32,579 nucleotides of DNA from Bacteroidota bacterium (GCA_018816765.1 JAHIUX010000053.1:1-32579), one strand, 5' to 3'; positions 21,589 to 30,947 are shown, counted from the first letter of the stretch. Program-made: numbers and translations. Notes: generated by a model from the sequence alone, not told the origin.

Positions 21589-23346
21589 ATGGAAAACAGG
21601 TGGGTGGTATCACAACAAGGTGACAAGCAGATTATTAAACATTTAATGGATGCTTTGTCTATCGATGCCAACCTGGCCAACCTCCTTGCGCAACGCCAGA
21701 TTTCCACTTACGAGGAAGCCAAAGACTTTTTCCGGCCCGACCTGAATGACCTGCATGATCCCTTCCTGATGAAGGACATGGACAAGGCCGTTGAACGCAT
21801 TAAAACAGCCATTTCGAAACAGGAAAAAGTACTCGTCTATGGCGACTACGACGTGGATGGAACAACAGCCGTTGCCCTTGTCTACGCCTATCTGAAGAAA
21901 TATTTCAAAAAGCGCATCGAGTTTTATATTCCCGACCGTTACAACGAAGGTTATGGCATTTCTTTCAAAGGGATCGACCATGCTGTGCATGAGGGCATCA
22001 ACCTTGTAATCGCCCTCGACTGCGGCATCAAAGCGGTCGAAAAAATCGACTATGCCAACAAATTCAAGGTCGATTTTATCATCTGCGACCACCACCGGCC
22101 GGGCGATAAGCTTCCCGATGCCGTGGCTGTGCTCGATTCAAAGAGACCCGACTGCAACTATCCGTTCAAGGAATTATCGGGCTGTGGTGTCGGGTTCAAA
22201 CTGATCACAGCCCTTGCCCAGGACCTAAAGGATGACGTGAATGAGTTATACGCTTTCCTTGACCTGGTGGCCATCAGCATTGCTGCCGACATTGTGCCCA
22301 TCATCGGCGAAAACAGGATTCTCGCCCACTACGGACTGAAGCTGCTCAACAGCGCCCCCAGGCCTGGTATCGAGTCGGTGCTTCGCTACTCAAACGTGAA
22401 CAAACGCGACATTGTTGATGATAAAAAAGGCTTGTTCCTGAACCGCGAGCTTACCATCAGCGACCTCGTTTTTCTGATTGGTCCGCGCATCAATGCTGCT
22501 GGACGCATCGAGAGCGCCAGCGATTCAGTGCGCCTCATGCTTGCCGATAAGATGAGCCATGCCGACAACCTGGCAAAGGCCATAAACGAACTGAATACGG
22601 AACGCCGGAACCTCGACAACCAGATCACCGAAGAGGCGCTGGCAATGATTGAGCAAACACCCGGTCTGAAACAAGCCAAAAGCACCGTGCTGTTTAACGA
22701 AAACTGGCACAAAGGCGTTATTGGCATTGTGGCATCGCGGCTTACCGATACATTTTACCGGCCCACCATCATCCTCACACGCTCTTCGGGCCTGATTACC
22801 GGATCGGCCCGCTCGGTGAAAAACTTCGATGTGTACGACGCCATCGACCATTGCTCCGGATTGCTTGAGCATTTCGGCGGGCATAAATATGCTGCCGGCC
22901 TTTCGCTGAAGCCTGAAAACCTTGATGCGTTCCGGTCTATGTTCGAATCCTACGTCATCAACACCATCGAAGATCAGATGCTCGTTCCGGAGATTGAAAT
23001 TGATATGGACCTGAATTTCAGCGACCTGAATCCGAAATTCATGCGCATACTGAAACAGTTTGCCCCTTTTGGTCCGGGAAATATGTCACCTGTTTTCAGA
23101 ACAAACAATGTGATCGACGCCGGACGCTCACGCGTGGTAGGCAAAAACCACCTGAAACTCGACCTGGTGCAAACAACCACACGCAGCCAGGCCTTTTCCG
23201 GTATAGCCTTTCAGCAAGGTCATCATTTTGATGCCATCAAAAGTGGAAAACCATTCAGCATCTGCTATCACCTCGAAGAAAATGAATGGCAGGGCAAGGT
23301 GAACCTGCAGCTCAATGTGAAGGACATCAAGGAAGAAGAAGATTAA
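21589..23346 (+). CDS. recJ: single-stranded-DNA-specific exonuclease RecJ
   Basis: RecJ is a 5'-3' single-strand exonuclease of recombination and repair. The 585-residue length is normal. DHH-family motifs are present: GDYDVDGT (85-92), IALDCGIK, CDHHRPG (D167, H168, H169) and the DHHA1-type segment GSARSVKNFDVYDAIDHCSGLLEHFGGHKYAAG with the GGH signature, followed by an OB-fold domain near the C-terminus. A TATATTTA box lies 17 bp upstream of the ATG, one mismatch from consensus, so it may have its own promoter besides read-through from the permease gene. Confidence 0.97.
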   Translation: MENRWVVSQQGDKQIIKHLMDALSIDANLANLLAQRQISTYEEAKDFFRPDLNDLHDPFLMKDMDKAVERIKTAISKQEKVLVYGDYDVDGTTAVALVYAYLKKYFKKRIEFYIPDRYNEGYGISFKGIDHAVHEGINLVIALDCGIKAVEKIDYANKFKVDFIICDHHRPGDKLPDAVAVLDSKRPDCNYPFKELSGCGVGFKLITALAQDLKDDVNELYAFLDLVAISIAADIVPIIGENRILAHYGLKLLNSAPRPGIESVLRYSNVNKRDIVDDKKGLFLNRELTISDLVFLIGPRINAAGRIESASDSVRLMLADKMSHADNLAKAINELNTERRNLDNQITEEALAMIEQTPGLKQAKSTVLFNENWHKGVIGIVASRLTDTFYRPTIILTRSSGLITGSARSVKNFDVYDAIDHCSGLLEHFGGHKYAAGLSLKPENLDAFRSMFESYVINTIEDQMLVPEIEIDMDLNFSDLNPKFMRILKQFAPFGPGNMSPVFRTNNVIDAGRSRVVGKNHLKLDLVQTTTRSQAFSGIAFQQGHHFDAIKSGKPFSICYHLEENEWQGKVNLQLNVKDIKEEED

Positions 23347-23407
23347 TCAGGGCCTAACTGGCTGATCCGCCCTTGAAAGCCAACAAAGTAGCAAGAACCC
23401 TACTAAC

Positions 23408-23947
23408 CTATTGCATTTTCCTGATTTTCACAGCAAACCACAGCATCAGGCTGCCTGCCAGCAGCGCGAGAATTCCGCTGATTACGACCAGATAAGCCGC
23501 AACAGCATAAGGATTGTAGAGGAGGACAATGCCGAAAACGAGGGTGATAACAACGGATGCCCAGTCCACTCCTTTGTTGTTGAAGTTGTGCTGTCCGAAG
23601 GCAAGCAGATAGGCTTGAAACAAGGCTGAAACCAGCGTCATTGCACCAATAACAGTTAAAAATGCAGCGATGGTATGTTGGGTGTAAAGAATGATCAGTA
23701 TGCCAATGATGCCGGCGGCAATGGCCTGCATGAGGAGTGAAACGAATGGAAGGTCCTTGCGCAGGCGGTAAATGGCCGCTATAAGCATGCCGGCACCACT
23801 GAGCAAAATGAGCAGACCGGTGTATAGGGCGATGGCTGTGATGATCTCTTCGCTGAGGAAAAGGGCCACGATGCCATAGACAAGGGCAATGAATCCGCTT
23901 ACGGCGAAAACCAGCCAGCTGTGATGTGTTGATGCGGTGTGGTTCAT
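23408..23947 (-). CDS. HdeD/DUF308 family membrane protein
   Basis: The 179-residue protein has about six hydrophobic helices, with GFIALVYGIVALF, LSGAGMLIAAIYRL and GIVLLYNPYAVAAYLVVISGILALLAG, the repeated G-x-x-x-hydrophobic pattern of DUF308/HdeD proteins. E. coli HdeD is linked to acid resistance, but the family's molecular role is not known. It is the last gene of the GH3-LysE-HdeD operon (23 bp after the LysE-type gene). Confidence 0.85.
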   Translation of the reverse strand: MNHTASTHHSWLVFAVSGFIALVYGIVALFLSEEIITAIALYTGLLILLSGAGMLIAAIYRLRKDLPFVSLLMQAIAAGIIGILIILYTQHTIAAFLTVIGAMTLVSALFQAYLLAFGQHNFNNKGVDWASVVITLVFGIVLLYNPYAVAAYLVVISGILALLAGSLMLWFAVKIRKMQ

Positions 23948-23970
23948 GGTGTTGCTTTTGATTAATAAAC

Positions 23971-24618
23971 TTAAAGGATGTGTTCGATCAATACCCTGAT
24001 AATGAGGTATACGCCAAATCCCATCAGTCCGACGCCGGCAATTTTATTGAATTTTCCGATCATGGCCGGGGTAAGGAACCGCTTGATGGAAAAAGCCCCA
24101 TAGGCTTTGGCCAGGTCGCTCAGGAGCACCATGATGAGGGTTCCGCTGAAAAAGGTAACCAGGTCCTGCTCGTTGCCGCCAAAGCGGGCTGAAATACCCA
24201 CGATAACACCCACCCAGAAAATCCAGACGAAGGGATTAACCACATTCATGAAAAAGCCTTTGGCCACAAAGGTGAGCCAGTGCGGACCGGAAACCTTGAT
24301 CGGCACGTCGTCTTCGTTAACGGCTGTTTCGGTGATTACTTTGCGGCTGAAGGTGACCAGGCCAAAAATGACCAGGATGATGCCGCTCGACAAGCCAAAC
24401 CACAGGTAATTGCTTGGTTCGGTGACAATCTGTATGGCGCCCATAAGGCAGAGGACGACCATAAACAGGTCGTTCAGGAAAATCCCCAGGGCCAGGCCGG
24501 TAGCCGACCAGAATCCGCGGTGGATGCTCGTTTGCACCAGGGCAAAAAAGGCAGGGCCGAACCCAAAAAAGGTAGCCAGCGTAAGTCCAAGTAAAACCCC
24601 TTCAAAAAAAATATTCAT
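23971..24618 (-). CDS. LysE family translocator (amino-acid exporter)
   Basis: The 215-residue membrane protein has the LysE/RhtB N-terminal GVLLGLTLATFFGFGPAFFALVQTSIHRGFWSATGLALG segment and about six helices, including NVVNPFVWIFWVGVIVG, where the NP motif is typical. It is predicted to export amino acids or related small molecules. It begins 5 bp after the GH3 gene and so is cotranscribed with an enzyme family that makes amino-acid conjugates. Substrate unknown. Confidence 0.88.
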   Translation of the reverse strand: MNIFFEGVLLGLTLATFFGFGPAFFALVQTSIHRGFWSATGLALGIFLNDLFMVVLCLMGAIQIVTEPSNYLWFGLSSGIILVIFGLVTFSRKVITETAVNEDDVPIKVSGPHWLTFVAKGFFMNVVNPFVWIFWVGVIVGISARFGGNEQDLVTFFSGTLIMVLLSDLAKAYGAFSIKRFLTPAMIGKFNKIAGVGLMGFGVYLIIRVLIEHIL

Positions 24619-24623
24619 GATGG

Positions 24624-26168
24624 TTAATCGGCAAGGTTAATTTCTTTCAGGTAAGCTTCCCAGTCTTCAAGCCGCTGGCCTTTCAGCACGCGCGGAAATT
24701 TAATGGCGCTTCCTTCCTTGCCCTGCTTTTTCAGGTAATCGTAGAAAACCTTCGATGGAAGTACTTTGACGAAGACTTCCTTGATGGCCTCCATGCGTTC
24801 AACCATATAATCGTCGTTGAGTTGGTTGAGGTATTCGTCAATTTTTTGAACAACCAGCGCCGGATCAATCTTATCCTCGGTGCCAAGATACCATTTGTGG
24901 GCAAACAATGAACCATGACGAATTCCTGCCACCGTAAACTCCCTGACAACGATGTTGAATTCTTCCTGAAGCATCTCGATGGCCCGGTTCATATTTTCCT
25001 GCGAAAGGTGTTCCCCGCACAGACTCAGGTAGTGTTTGGTGCGTCCGGTAACAACGATCTCACAGGTTTTCACATTCAGAAACTTAATGGTATCACCGAT
25101 CAGGTAGCGCCATGCGCCTGCGTTTGTCGACAGCAACAAGGCATACTCTTTGTTGTTTTCTGCCTCGGCCAGACTCACCGTTGTCGGGTTGGCGACCAGG
25201 TTGCCTTCTTCGTTGAAATTGTTGTCGTCGAACGGGACAAACTCGAAATAGATGCCATTGTCAACAACCATCTGCATTCTTCTGGCTTCGAAGCCGTTCT
25301 GATAGGCAATATAGCCTTCAGAAGCCAGGTAGCTCTCCGAATAGAGCATGGGTTTGCCAAACAGCTTTTCGAAACTCTTTTCATAAGGTGCAAATGACAC
25401 GCCGCTGTGCACATACACCGAAAGGTTTGGCCAGATATCGTGGATGGTCTTCAGGTGATACTCACTGATGATCCGTTCCATCAGAATTTGCACCCAGGCC
25501 GGAACACCCACAATAACACCAATATCCCAGCTGGGGGCTTTGCGCACCATTTCGTTCAGCTTGGTGGCCCAGTCGGCAGCCTTCGAAATCCGCTTGCCGG
25601 GTTTGTAAAAATGCTGAAACCAAAAAGGAATATTGCCGGTCGTAATCCCTGAGAGGTCACCGGCGTAGTAGGTGCCGTTGTATTGCAGGTGGGTGCTTCC
25701 CCCGATCATGAGGATGCCCTTTTCATAAAAATGAACCGGAAAATGATACTTTGATGCTGATACCAACTGTCTGATACTGGCCCTTTTAATCGATGAAAGC
25801 ATATCGGAAGTTACCGGAATATGCTTGCTCGAGGCTTCCGAGGTGCCCGAACTCAGCGCAAAGTATTTCACCCGGCCGGGCCAGCTGACATAAGCCTCAC
25901 CATTCAATGCGCGATACCACCATTGTTTGTACATGGCGTTGTAGTCAAACACCGGAACCGTATTCCTGAATGCTTCAACAACATTTTTACTGTTCATCAT
26001 TTCAGAAAAATTGTAATGTTCACCAAAGGAGGTGAACTGGGCTTTGCGCAGCAGGATTCTCAGCTGCTCTTCCTGTGCCTGTAATGGATTGATTCGCTGT
26101 TTTTTTAATTCAACAGGCACGTTCCGCAATTCGTAGGCTTTTTTAATGAGTGTACCAAGTATGGGCAT
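24624..26168 (-). CDS. GH3 auxin-responsive promoter family protein (acyl-adenylate/amide synthetase)
   Basis: The 514-residue protein is a bacterial GH3 homologue. It has the ATP-binding motif YFALSSGTSEASSKHIPVT (102-120), the second motif YLASEGYIAYQ and a late VTGRTKHYLSLCGEHLS, in family order. Plant GH3 enzymes adenylate carboxylic acids and join them to amino acids; the bacterial substrates are unknown. The length is somewhat under the plant enzymes. It starts with a TATATTTG promoter box 23 bp upstream and leads an operon with a LysE-type exporter and an HdeD protein, suggesting the product or an amino-acid substrate is exported. Family firm, reaction inferred. Confidence 0.92.
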   Translation of the reverse strand: MPILGTLIKKAYELRNVPVELKKQRINPLQAQEEQLRILLRKAQFTSFGEHYNFSEMMNSKNVVEAFRNTVPVFDYNAMYKQWWYRALNGEAYVSWPGRVKYFALSSGTSEASSKHIPVTSDMLSSIKRASIRQLVSASKYHFPVHFYEKGILMIGGSTHLQYNGTYYAGDLSGITTGNIPFWFQHFYKPGKRISKAADWATKLNEMVRKAPSWDIGVIVGVPAWVQILMERIISEYHLKTIHDIWPNLSVYVHSGVSFAPYEKSFEKLFGKPMLYSESYLASEGYIAYQNGFEARRMQMVVDNGIYFEFVPFDDNNFNEEGNLVANPTTVSLAEAENNKEYALLLSTNAGAWRYLIGDTIKFLNVKTCEIVVTGRTKHYLSLCGEHLSQENMNRAIEMLQEEFNIVVREFTVAGIRHGSLFAHKWYLGTEDKIDPALVVQKIDEYLNQLNDDYMVERMEAIKEVFVKVLPSKVFYDYLKKQGKEGSAIKFPRVLKGQRLEDWEAYLKEINLAD

Positions 26169-26191
26169 GGGAAAGGGTTATTACGAATAAG

Positions 26192-26199
26192 CAAATATA
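26192..26199 (-). promoter_or_regulatory. -7 box TATATTTG for the GH3-LysE-HdeD operon
   Basis: A minus-strand exact match to TAnnTTTG, 23 bp before the GH3 ATG (26168). Confidence 0.55.
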
Positions 26200-26358
26200 A
26201 CAAATATTGAAAACTGATTTTTTTTTTCACCACAACCGTTTGTGCTGAGGCGTTTTCCCGCCCTCGCCCGGGTTCCTGTTTTTGTGTTGATTTCTTACTG
26301 CAGGATGCAGGCTTTGGCCAAAGGGTGTTTGCATTGCAAAAATTGAATCATTTGCATC

Positions 26359-26388
26359 TTGAATCATCAACGAAAGGGCTTATTTTTG
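26359..26388 (+). promoter_or_regulatory. complete -33/-7 promoter for the T9SS cargo gene
   Basis: TTG at 26359-26361, a 19-bp spacer and TATTTTTG at 26381-26388 give the best full Bacteroidota promoter in the window. It lies 28 bp before the ATG at 26417. Confidence 0.65.
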
Positions 26389-26416
26389 TCGGCTAATGCA
26401 TAATCCCCTCCACACC

Positions 26417-27304
26417 ATGAAAACGACCCTTACAGCCTGTTTATTTGCCCTTCTGCTGATAAACGCCAGGGCCCAGGAAATCCCAAACAATGGATTCGAA
26501 AGCTGGGAAAACTTTGGTAATTACGAGAACCCGACTTCGTGGAACACGCCCAACCAGTACACTGCCCTGGCTTCGGTAGTGGTGGTTTCGAAAAGTGAAG
26601 ATGCCGCTGCCGGGAGTTTTTCGGCAAAGCTGGAAACAAAAACAGTGTTCGGCAGCTTTGTTTCGCCCGGCCTGATCACGCTGGCCGACTTTGTGGTCGA
26701 TATAATCGGCAACAGCTTTTCCATCACCGGAGGTATTGCCATGCACGAAAGGCCTGTAAAGATCAGGGGCATATATAAGTATACTGCGGTGGAGCACGAT
26801 TCGGCCCTGCTGCAGGCCTACAACTACAAATTCCTCGAAAACGGTGAACGCGATACCCTTGGCATTGCTGTTTGGTACGGACAGCCGGCTGCAAACTGGA
26901 CTCCCTTTGAGGTTGATATGGAATACGACTCAGCACTGATACCCGACACGCTGAATATCGTGATCATGTCGTCGTCAGATGCCGGTTTTATTCCCGGATC
27001 CGTGCTGATGGTCGACAGCCTAACGCTGGAGCTGCAAACAGGCATGCAGGTTTCACTAACGAATGACAGGCAGCTGAGGATCTACCCGAACCCCGTCAGC
27101 GACTGGCTAAGCATCGAAAGCCAACTGCCGCTGCGGAAGGCCGAACTGATCATTTCTGATGCTTCCGGGCGCGAAACAAAACGGATGGCCTTAAACTCCA
27201 GGTCGACAACCATCAATGTAAGTGATCTGCCTGCCGGAATGTACGACTGCAGCATCACCGAAGGCAACACCCGTCTTTACCGGCAAAGCATCATCATCCG
27301 CTGA
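26417..27304 (+). CDS. secreted protein with T9SS type A sorting domain, PCMD-like N-domain
   Basis: The 295-residue product starts MKTTLTACLFALLLINARAQ, a signal peptide cut after AQ; the earlier ATG at 26396 would put polar residues before it and is less likely. The N-terminal NGFESWENFGNYENPTSWNTPN is typical of PCMD-like domains (putative carbohydrate metabolism), followed by a beta-sandwich. The last about 80 residues are a Por sorting domain: LRIYPNPVSDWLSIES, then LPAGMYDCSI and RQSIIIR. It is therefore predicted to be exported by type IX secretion and attached or released at the surface. Ligand or substrate unknown; no catalytic residues are recognisable. Confidence 0.88.
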   Translation: MKTTLTACLFALLLINARAQEIPNNGFESWENFGNYENPTSWNTPNQYTALASVVVVSKSEDAAAGSFSAKLETKTVFGSFVSPGLITLADFVVDIIGNSFSITGGIAMHERPVKIRGIYKYTAVEHDSALLQAYNYKFLENGERDTLGIAVWYGQPAANWTPFEVDMEYDSALIPDTLNIVIMSSSDAGFIPGSVLMVDSLTLELQTGMQVSLTNDRQLRIYPNPVSDWLSIESQLPLRKAELIISDASGRETKRMALNSRSTTINVSDLPAGMYDCSITEGNTRLYRQSIIIR

Positions 27305-27387
27305 CGCCTGGTAAGGCAACCTTCATTATGCTGCCACCATGCGTGTGAGGCATAAAATTTCCTAATTTTCACCCCAAAATCAGACCT

Positions 27388-28767
27388 ATGGGCATAAAAA
27401 AACAGGAAATCTGGCTGGCAATATTATTATTTATCAATGGTTTAACTGTTTTTGCCCAGGATAATCAATCTGCAGCACCAAGGGTAAAAAAAGGCTGGAA
27501 CTTCGGGATACTGCCGGCGGTTTCTTTCAATTCCGACCTGGGATTTCAATATGGCGGACTGATCAATTTGTTTCATTACGGCGATGGCAGCCGGTATCCC
27601 AAATACAACCATTCCTATTACCTTGAGGCGTCGCGCTACACCAAAGGCAGCGCCCTGCTTCGTTTTGCCTACGACAGCGATATATTGCTGAAAGGCATAC
27701 GCACCACCTTCGATATCAGTTATATGCCTGAGCAGGCCATCGATTTTTATGGGTTCAATGGCTACGATGCCGTCTACGAAGAACCCTTTGTGAATCAGGA
27801 CGATCCGTCGTATCTCACACGCATCTACTATAAACACCGCAGGGATATGCTGCGGATCCACACGGACTTCACAGGCAGCCTGGGGAGGAAGAACCTTTAC
27901 TGGGCAGCTGGGCTCGAGTATTACGATTTGTATGTGAGTTCGGTTGATGTAGACCGCCTGAACAAAGGGAAAAGTGAAGCAGATAAACTGCCCGATCCGG
28001 CAAGCGTTCCGGGCTTGTACGAAAACTATGTGAATTGGGGACTTATTGAAGCCGGTGAAGCCAAAGGGGGTTCCTTTTTGGGCATCAAAGCCGGACTTGT
28101 TTACGACAGCCGCGATTTTCAGCCAAACCCGATGCGGGGAACCTGGACCGATGCGATCCTGTATGTGGCGCCTGCCGCGACAAGCTCGTTCAGCAAAGGA
28201 TTCATGCACCTCAGCATCACCCACCGGCAGTATTTCACCCTGGTACAGCACAAGCTGTCCTTTGTTTACCGCTTGTCGTATCAGGGAAACCTGGGCACCT
28301 ATGTGCCGTTTTACGTGCAGCCACTGATGGTGACCACACAGCTTAAGGGTGCTTATTCGGAAGGCCTGGGCGGACAGCGTTCGTTGAGGGGGGTGTTGCG
28401 CAACAGGGTTGTTGGCGATGGATTCGTTTATGGCAATGCTGAATTCAGGTATAAGTTCTACCGCACGGCATGGCTGAACCAGCAGTTTTATTTTGCCCTG
28501 AACGCCTTTGTGGATGCCGGGCAACTTGTTAAAAAAATTCCCATTGAAGAAAAGCTTGAAGCCATCAAACAGGCCTTCCCCGAACACAATGAAGCCTTCT
28601 GGAACGACCATTTCAATCCGGGTGCCGAAAGCATCCATTGGACCACAGGGCTGGGACTAAAGCTGGTGATGAATGAAAACTTCATCCTTTCGGGCGACTA
28701 CGGACGGGCGCTCAACAGGCAGGATGGCAAAAGCGGCATTTATATCGGCCTGAATTACCTGTTTTAA
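27388..28767 (+). CDS. BamA/TamA-like outer-membrane beta-barrel (Omp85 D15 domain, no POTRA)
   Basis: The 459-residue protein has a signal peptide (1 to about 24, ending VFAQ) and then a beta-barrel throughout, ending in F. The VYDSRDFQPNPMRGTW strand (239-) and GLGGQRSLRGV (326-336), the Omp85/D15 surface antigen signature with the R-G turn, identify it as a BamA/TamA-like barrel. No POTRA repeats precede the barrel, so it is the short Omp85 type common in Bacteroidota rather than BamA itself. Function unknown; patatin-like or surface-protein export roles are known for relatives. A one-mismatch promoter box TAATTTTC lies at 27363-27370. Confidence 0.85.
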   Translation: MGIKKQEIWLAILLFINGLTVFAQDNQSAAPRVKKGWNFGILPAVSFNSDLGFQYGGLINLFHYGDGSRYPKYNHSYYLEASRYTKGSALLRFAYDSDILLKGIRTTFDISYMPEQAIDFYGFNGYDAVYEEPFVNQDDPSYLTRIYYKHRRDMLRIHTDFTGSLGRKNLYWAAGLEYYDLYVSSVDVDRLNKGKSEADKLPDPASVPGLYENYVNWGLIEAGEAKGGSFLGIKAGLVYDSRDFQPNPMRGTWTDAILYVAPAATSSFSKGFMHLSITHRQYFTLVQHKLSFVYRLSYQGNLGTYVPFYVQPLMVTTQLKGAYSEGLGGQRSLRGVLRNRVVGDGFVYGNAEFRYKFYRTAWLNQQFYFALNAFVDAGQLVKKIPIEEKLEAIKQAFPEHNEAFWNDHFNPGAESIHWTTGLGLKLVMNENFILSGDYGRALNRQDGKSGIYIGLNYLF

Positions 28768-28794
28768 CCCGCCCTAACTGACTGCAAGCCGCAC

Positions 28795-28836
28795 AAAAAA
28801 AAACAAACCTCCCCAACGAAGCGCCGGAGAGGTTTG
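28795..28836 (-). terminator. intrinsic terminator of the S9 peptidase gene
   Basis: The stem CAAACCTC (28804-28811) pairs exactly with GAGGTTTG (28829-28836), with an extra G-C pair region inside after one mismatch. On the minus strand it is followed by nine T (complement of 28795-28803). It lies 26 bp beyond the peptidase stop. Confidence 0.85.
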
Positions 28837-28861
28837 ACCAGATGAAAGTTGCCTTTAACGC

Positions 28862-30763
28862 CTATTTATCCATCATATATTTGGCAAGGAATTTCTCCAT
28901 GGCCCTGTAGAAATCGAAGCGGTTTTCTTCGTTTCTGAATCCGTGGCCTTCGTTGTCTTTCACCATATATTCCACATCAACACCACGTTTGCGGAGGGCT
29001 TCCACAATCTGATCCGATTCTGCGATGTTCACCCTGGGGTCGTTAGCACCCTGGGCCACGAATAGCGGAGCCATGATGCGGTGTGCATTCAGGGCAGGCG
29101 AAGTGGCTTCGAGCTGGGCTGAATCCTTTTCGGGGTCGCCAACCATTTCATACATCATATCGAGCATGGGTTTCCAGTAAGGCGGAATGGTTTTCATGAA
29201 GGTAAACAGGTTCGAAACGCCAACATAGTCAACGGCTGCAGCATAAAGTGTCGGGGTGACCACAACGCCCTGAAGCGTAGCATAACCACCATAGCTGGCA
29301 CCATAAATGGCAATCCTGTCGGGATCGGCAATGCCCTGTTCAATGAGCCAGTAAACGCCATCGGTGATGTCGTTCTGCATGGTGAGGCCCCATTGTTTGA
29401 AGCTTGATTCCCAGAATTTGCGGCCGTAACCTGTCGATCCCCTGAAGTTCATCTGCAACACGGCATAGCCACGGTTGGCCAGGAACTGAACCTCCGGATT
29501 AAATCCCCAGTTGTCGCGCGCCCATGGCCCGCCATGCGGATTTACCACAACAGGCAGGTTTTCGGGAGCAACACCTTTGGGCAGGGTCAGGTATCCGTGG
29601 ATGGTAAGACCATCGCGCGAACGGTAGGTGATGGGCTTGATATCGGCCATCTTGCTTTCGTCAATCCATGGGCTGACGTCCTGAATTTTTGTTAACTGGT
29701 CTTTCTTTTTGTCATACAGGTAATAGGCGCCCAGCGAACGGTCGCTGTAGGTCCTGATGATGAATTTTTCCTCGTTCTTGTCGGAGGCTGTAACAGCGAC
29801 TTCATAGCCCGAGAGTTCCTTTTCGAGGCGCTCGAACATGGCTTTGGCCTCGTCATCGAAAAAGTAACGGTCGCGTTTCCATGAGGTAAAGCTGGCGGCA
29901 GTAATCACCTTTTTCTTACGCGAGTAGCTGATGCCCGACACATCGTAATCCTTGTTTTCGTATAGCACTTCTTTTTCTTTTCCCGTGGCAGGGTCAAAAA
30001 TGACGGCGACCTGTTTGTCGCGGTTCAGGTTCGAAGTGGCATAAAGGAACTTATTGTCGAAAGTAAAAAACTCCGGACTAAGCGATTCCTTGAAGTTGGT
30101 GGTGAGGATCGGCCTGAAGGGTTCGTCTTCCTTGTCGCGGTATTGCAGCTGTGAGTTTACCCCATCAACAATGGCAATGGCCACACGCAGCTTGCCGGCA
30201 TGGTCGGTCATCCAGCCCTGTATGTTGCCCGGATTCTCGGCCAGCATGACCATTTCACCGGTTTTGATGTTGAGCCTGTAAGGATCGAATACCATGGCAT
30301 TGCGTTTGTTGAGCCCGATAATCACTTCATCAGGCTGATCTTCGAGGTCGTCGATGATCTGTGTGCGTACCTTATCGAAACAGGTCAGGCATTTGAGGTT
30401 TTTGCCATTGGCATCAACACCGAAGAGCGCAAAGTTTTCGTCGCCGCCATTGTCTTTCAGAAACAGGATGCGGTTGTTATTTGCCCAGAAATAGCCCGAA
30501 ATGTCGCGGTCTGTTTCAGAGGTCAGCCTGACGGCCTTATTGCTGCCGGCTTTCTGAACAAAGATGTTCATGCGGTTCTCGTAAGGAGCCATAAAGGAAA
30601 TATAGCGGCCATCGGGGCTGATGTTGTAGGAAGACTTTTCAGGATTTCTGAAAAAATCCTCAATGGGTACAAGGGTTTGTGCGTGTAGCATAAATTGACT
30701 GTTTAACTGGATAGTAAGCACCATAAGGCCGATCACCAACCAGGTTTTTCTTTTTAGGTTCAT
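28862..30763 (-). CDS. S9 family prolyl-oligopeptidase-type peptidase
   Basis: The 633-residue protein has a signal peptide (1 to about 29, ending LHAQ), a seven-bladed beta-propeller (about 45-370) with TolB/DPP-like repeats, and a C-terminal alpha/beta-hydrolase domain. The catalytic triad is visible: S490 in YGASYGGYAT, D575 in GANDPRVNI and H607 in EGHGF; NPHGGPWARDNWG gives the oxyanion region. Relatives release dipeptides or process proline peptides in the periplasm. It has its own promoter box (30821-30828) and terminator, so it is a single-gene unit. Confidence 0.93.
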   Translation of the reverse strand: MNLKRKTWLVIGLMVLTIQLNSQFMLHAQTLVPIEDFFRNPEKSSYNISPDGRYISFMAPYENRMNIFVQKAGSNKAVRLTSETDRDISGYFWANNNRILFLKDNGGDENFALFGVDANGKNLKCLTCFDKVRTQIIDDLEDQPDEVIIGLNKRNAMVFDPYRLNIKTGEMVMLAENPGNIQGWMTDHAGKLRVAIAIVDGVNSQLQYRDKEDEPFRPILTTNFKESLSPEFFTFDNKFLYATSNLNRDKQVAVIFDPATGKEKEVLYENKDYDVSGISYSRKKKVITAASFTSWKRDRYFFDDEAKAMFERLEKELSGYEVAVTASDKNEEKFIIRTYSDRSLGAYYLYDKKKDQLTKIQDVSPWIDESKMADIKPITYRSRDGLTIHGYLTLPKGVAPENLPVVVNPHGGPWARDNWGFNPEVQFLANRGYAVLQMNFRGSTGYGRKFWESSFKQWGLTMQNDITDGVYWLIEQGIADPDRIAIYGASYGGYATLQGVVVTPTLYAAAVDYVGVSNLFTFMKTIPPYWKPMLDMMYEMVGDPEKDSAQLEATSPALNAHRIMAPLFVAQGANDPRVNIAESDQIVEALRKRGVDVEYMVKDNEGHGFRNEENRFDFYRAMEKFLAKYMMDK

Positions 30764-30820
30764 AAATTATACGAATTAATTAATGTTATTTTAAAACACG
30801 GTTCTTAACGAAGAGATAAG

Positions 30821-30828
30821 CAAAAATA
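30821..30828 (-). promoter_or_regulatory. -7 box TATTTTTG for the S9 peptidase
   Basis: A minus-strand exact match to TAnnTTTG, 57 bp before the ATG at 30763, in the 184-bp gap shared with the divergent kinase gene. The leader would be about 50 nt. Confidence 0.5.
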
Positions 30829-30947
30829 AGTCATTTTGTTAAATTTGAACAGGAATTTGCGAACGAAGGTACTCAAGCGGTGGTCAAACGCGCAATATTA
30901 CATACTTTTACACCTTCAGTTTCGTTTGATCAGAAACTTTTTAGGCG

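Noticed and set aside
27442-28638. Long open frame (398 codons) on the minus strand
   Set aside because: Antisense shadow of the Omp85-like gene, whose D15 motif and signal peptide are clear.
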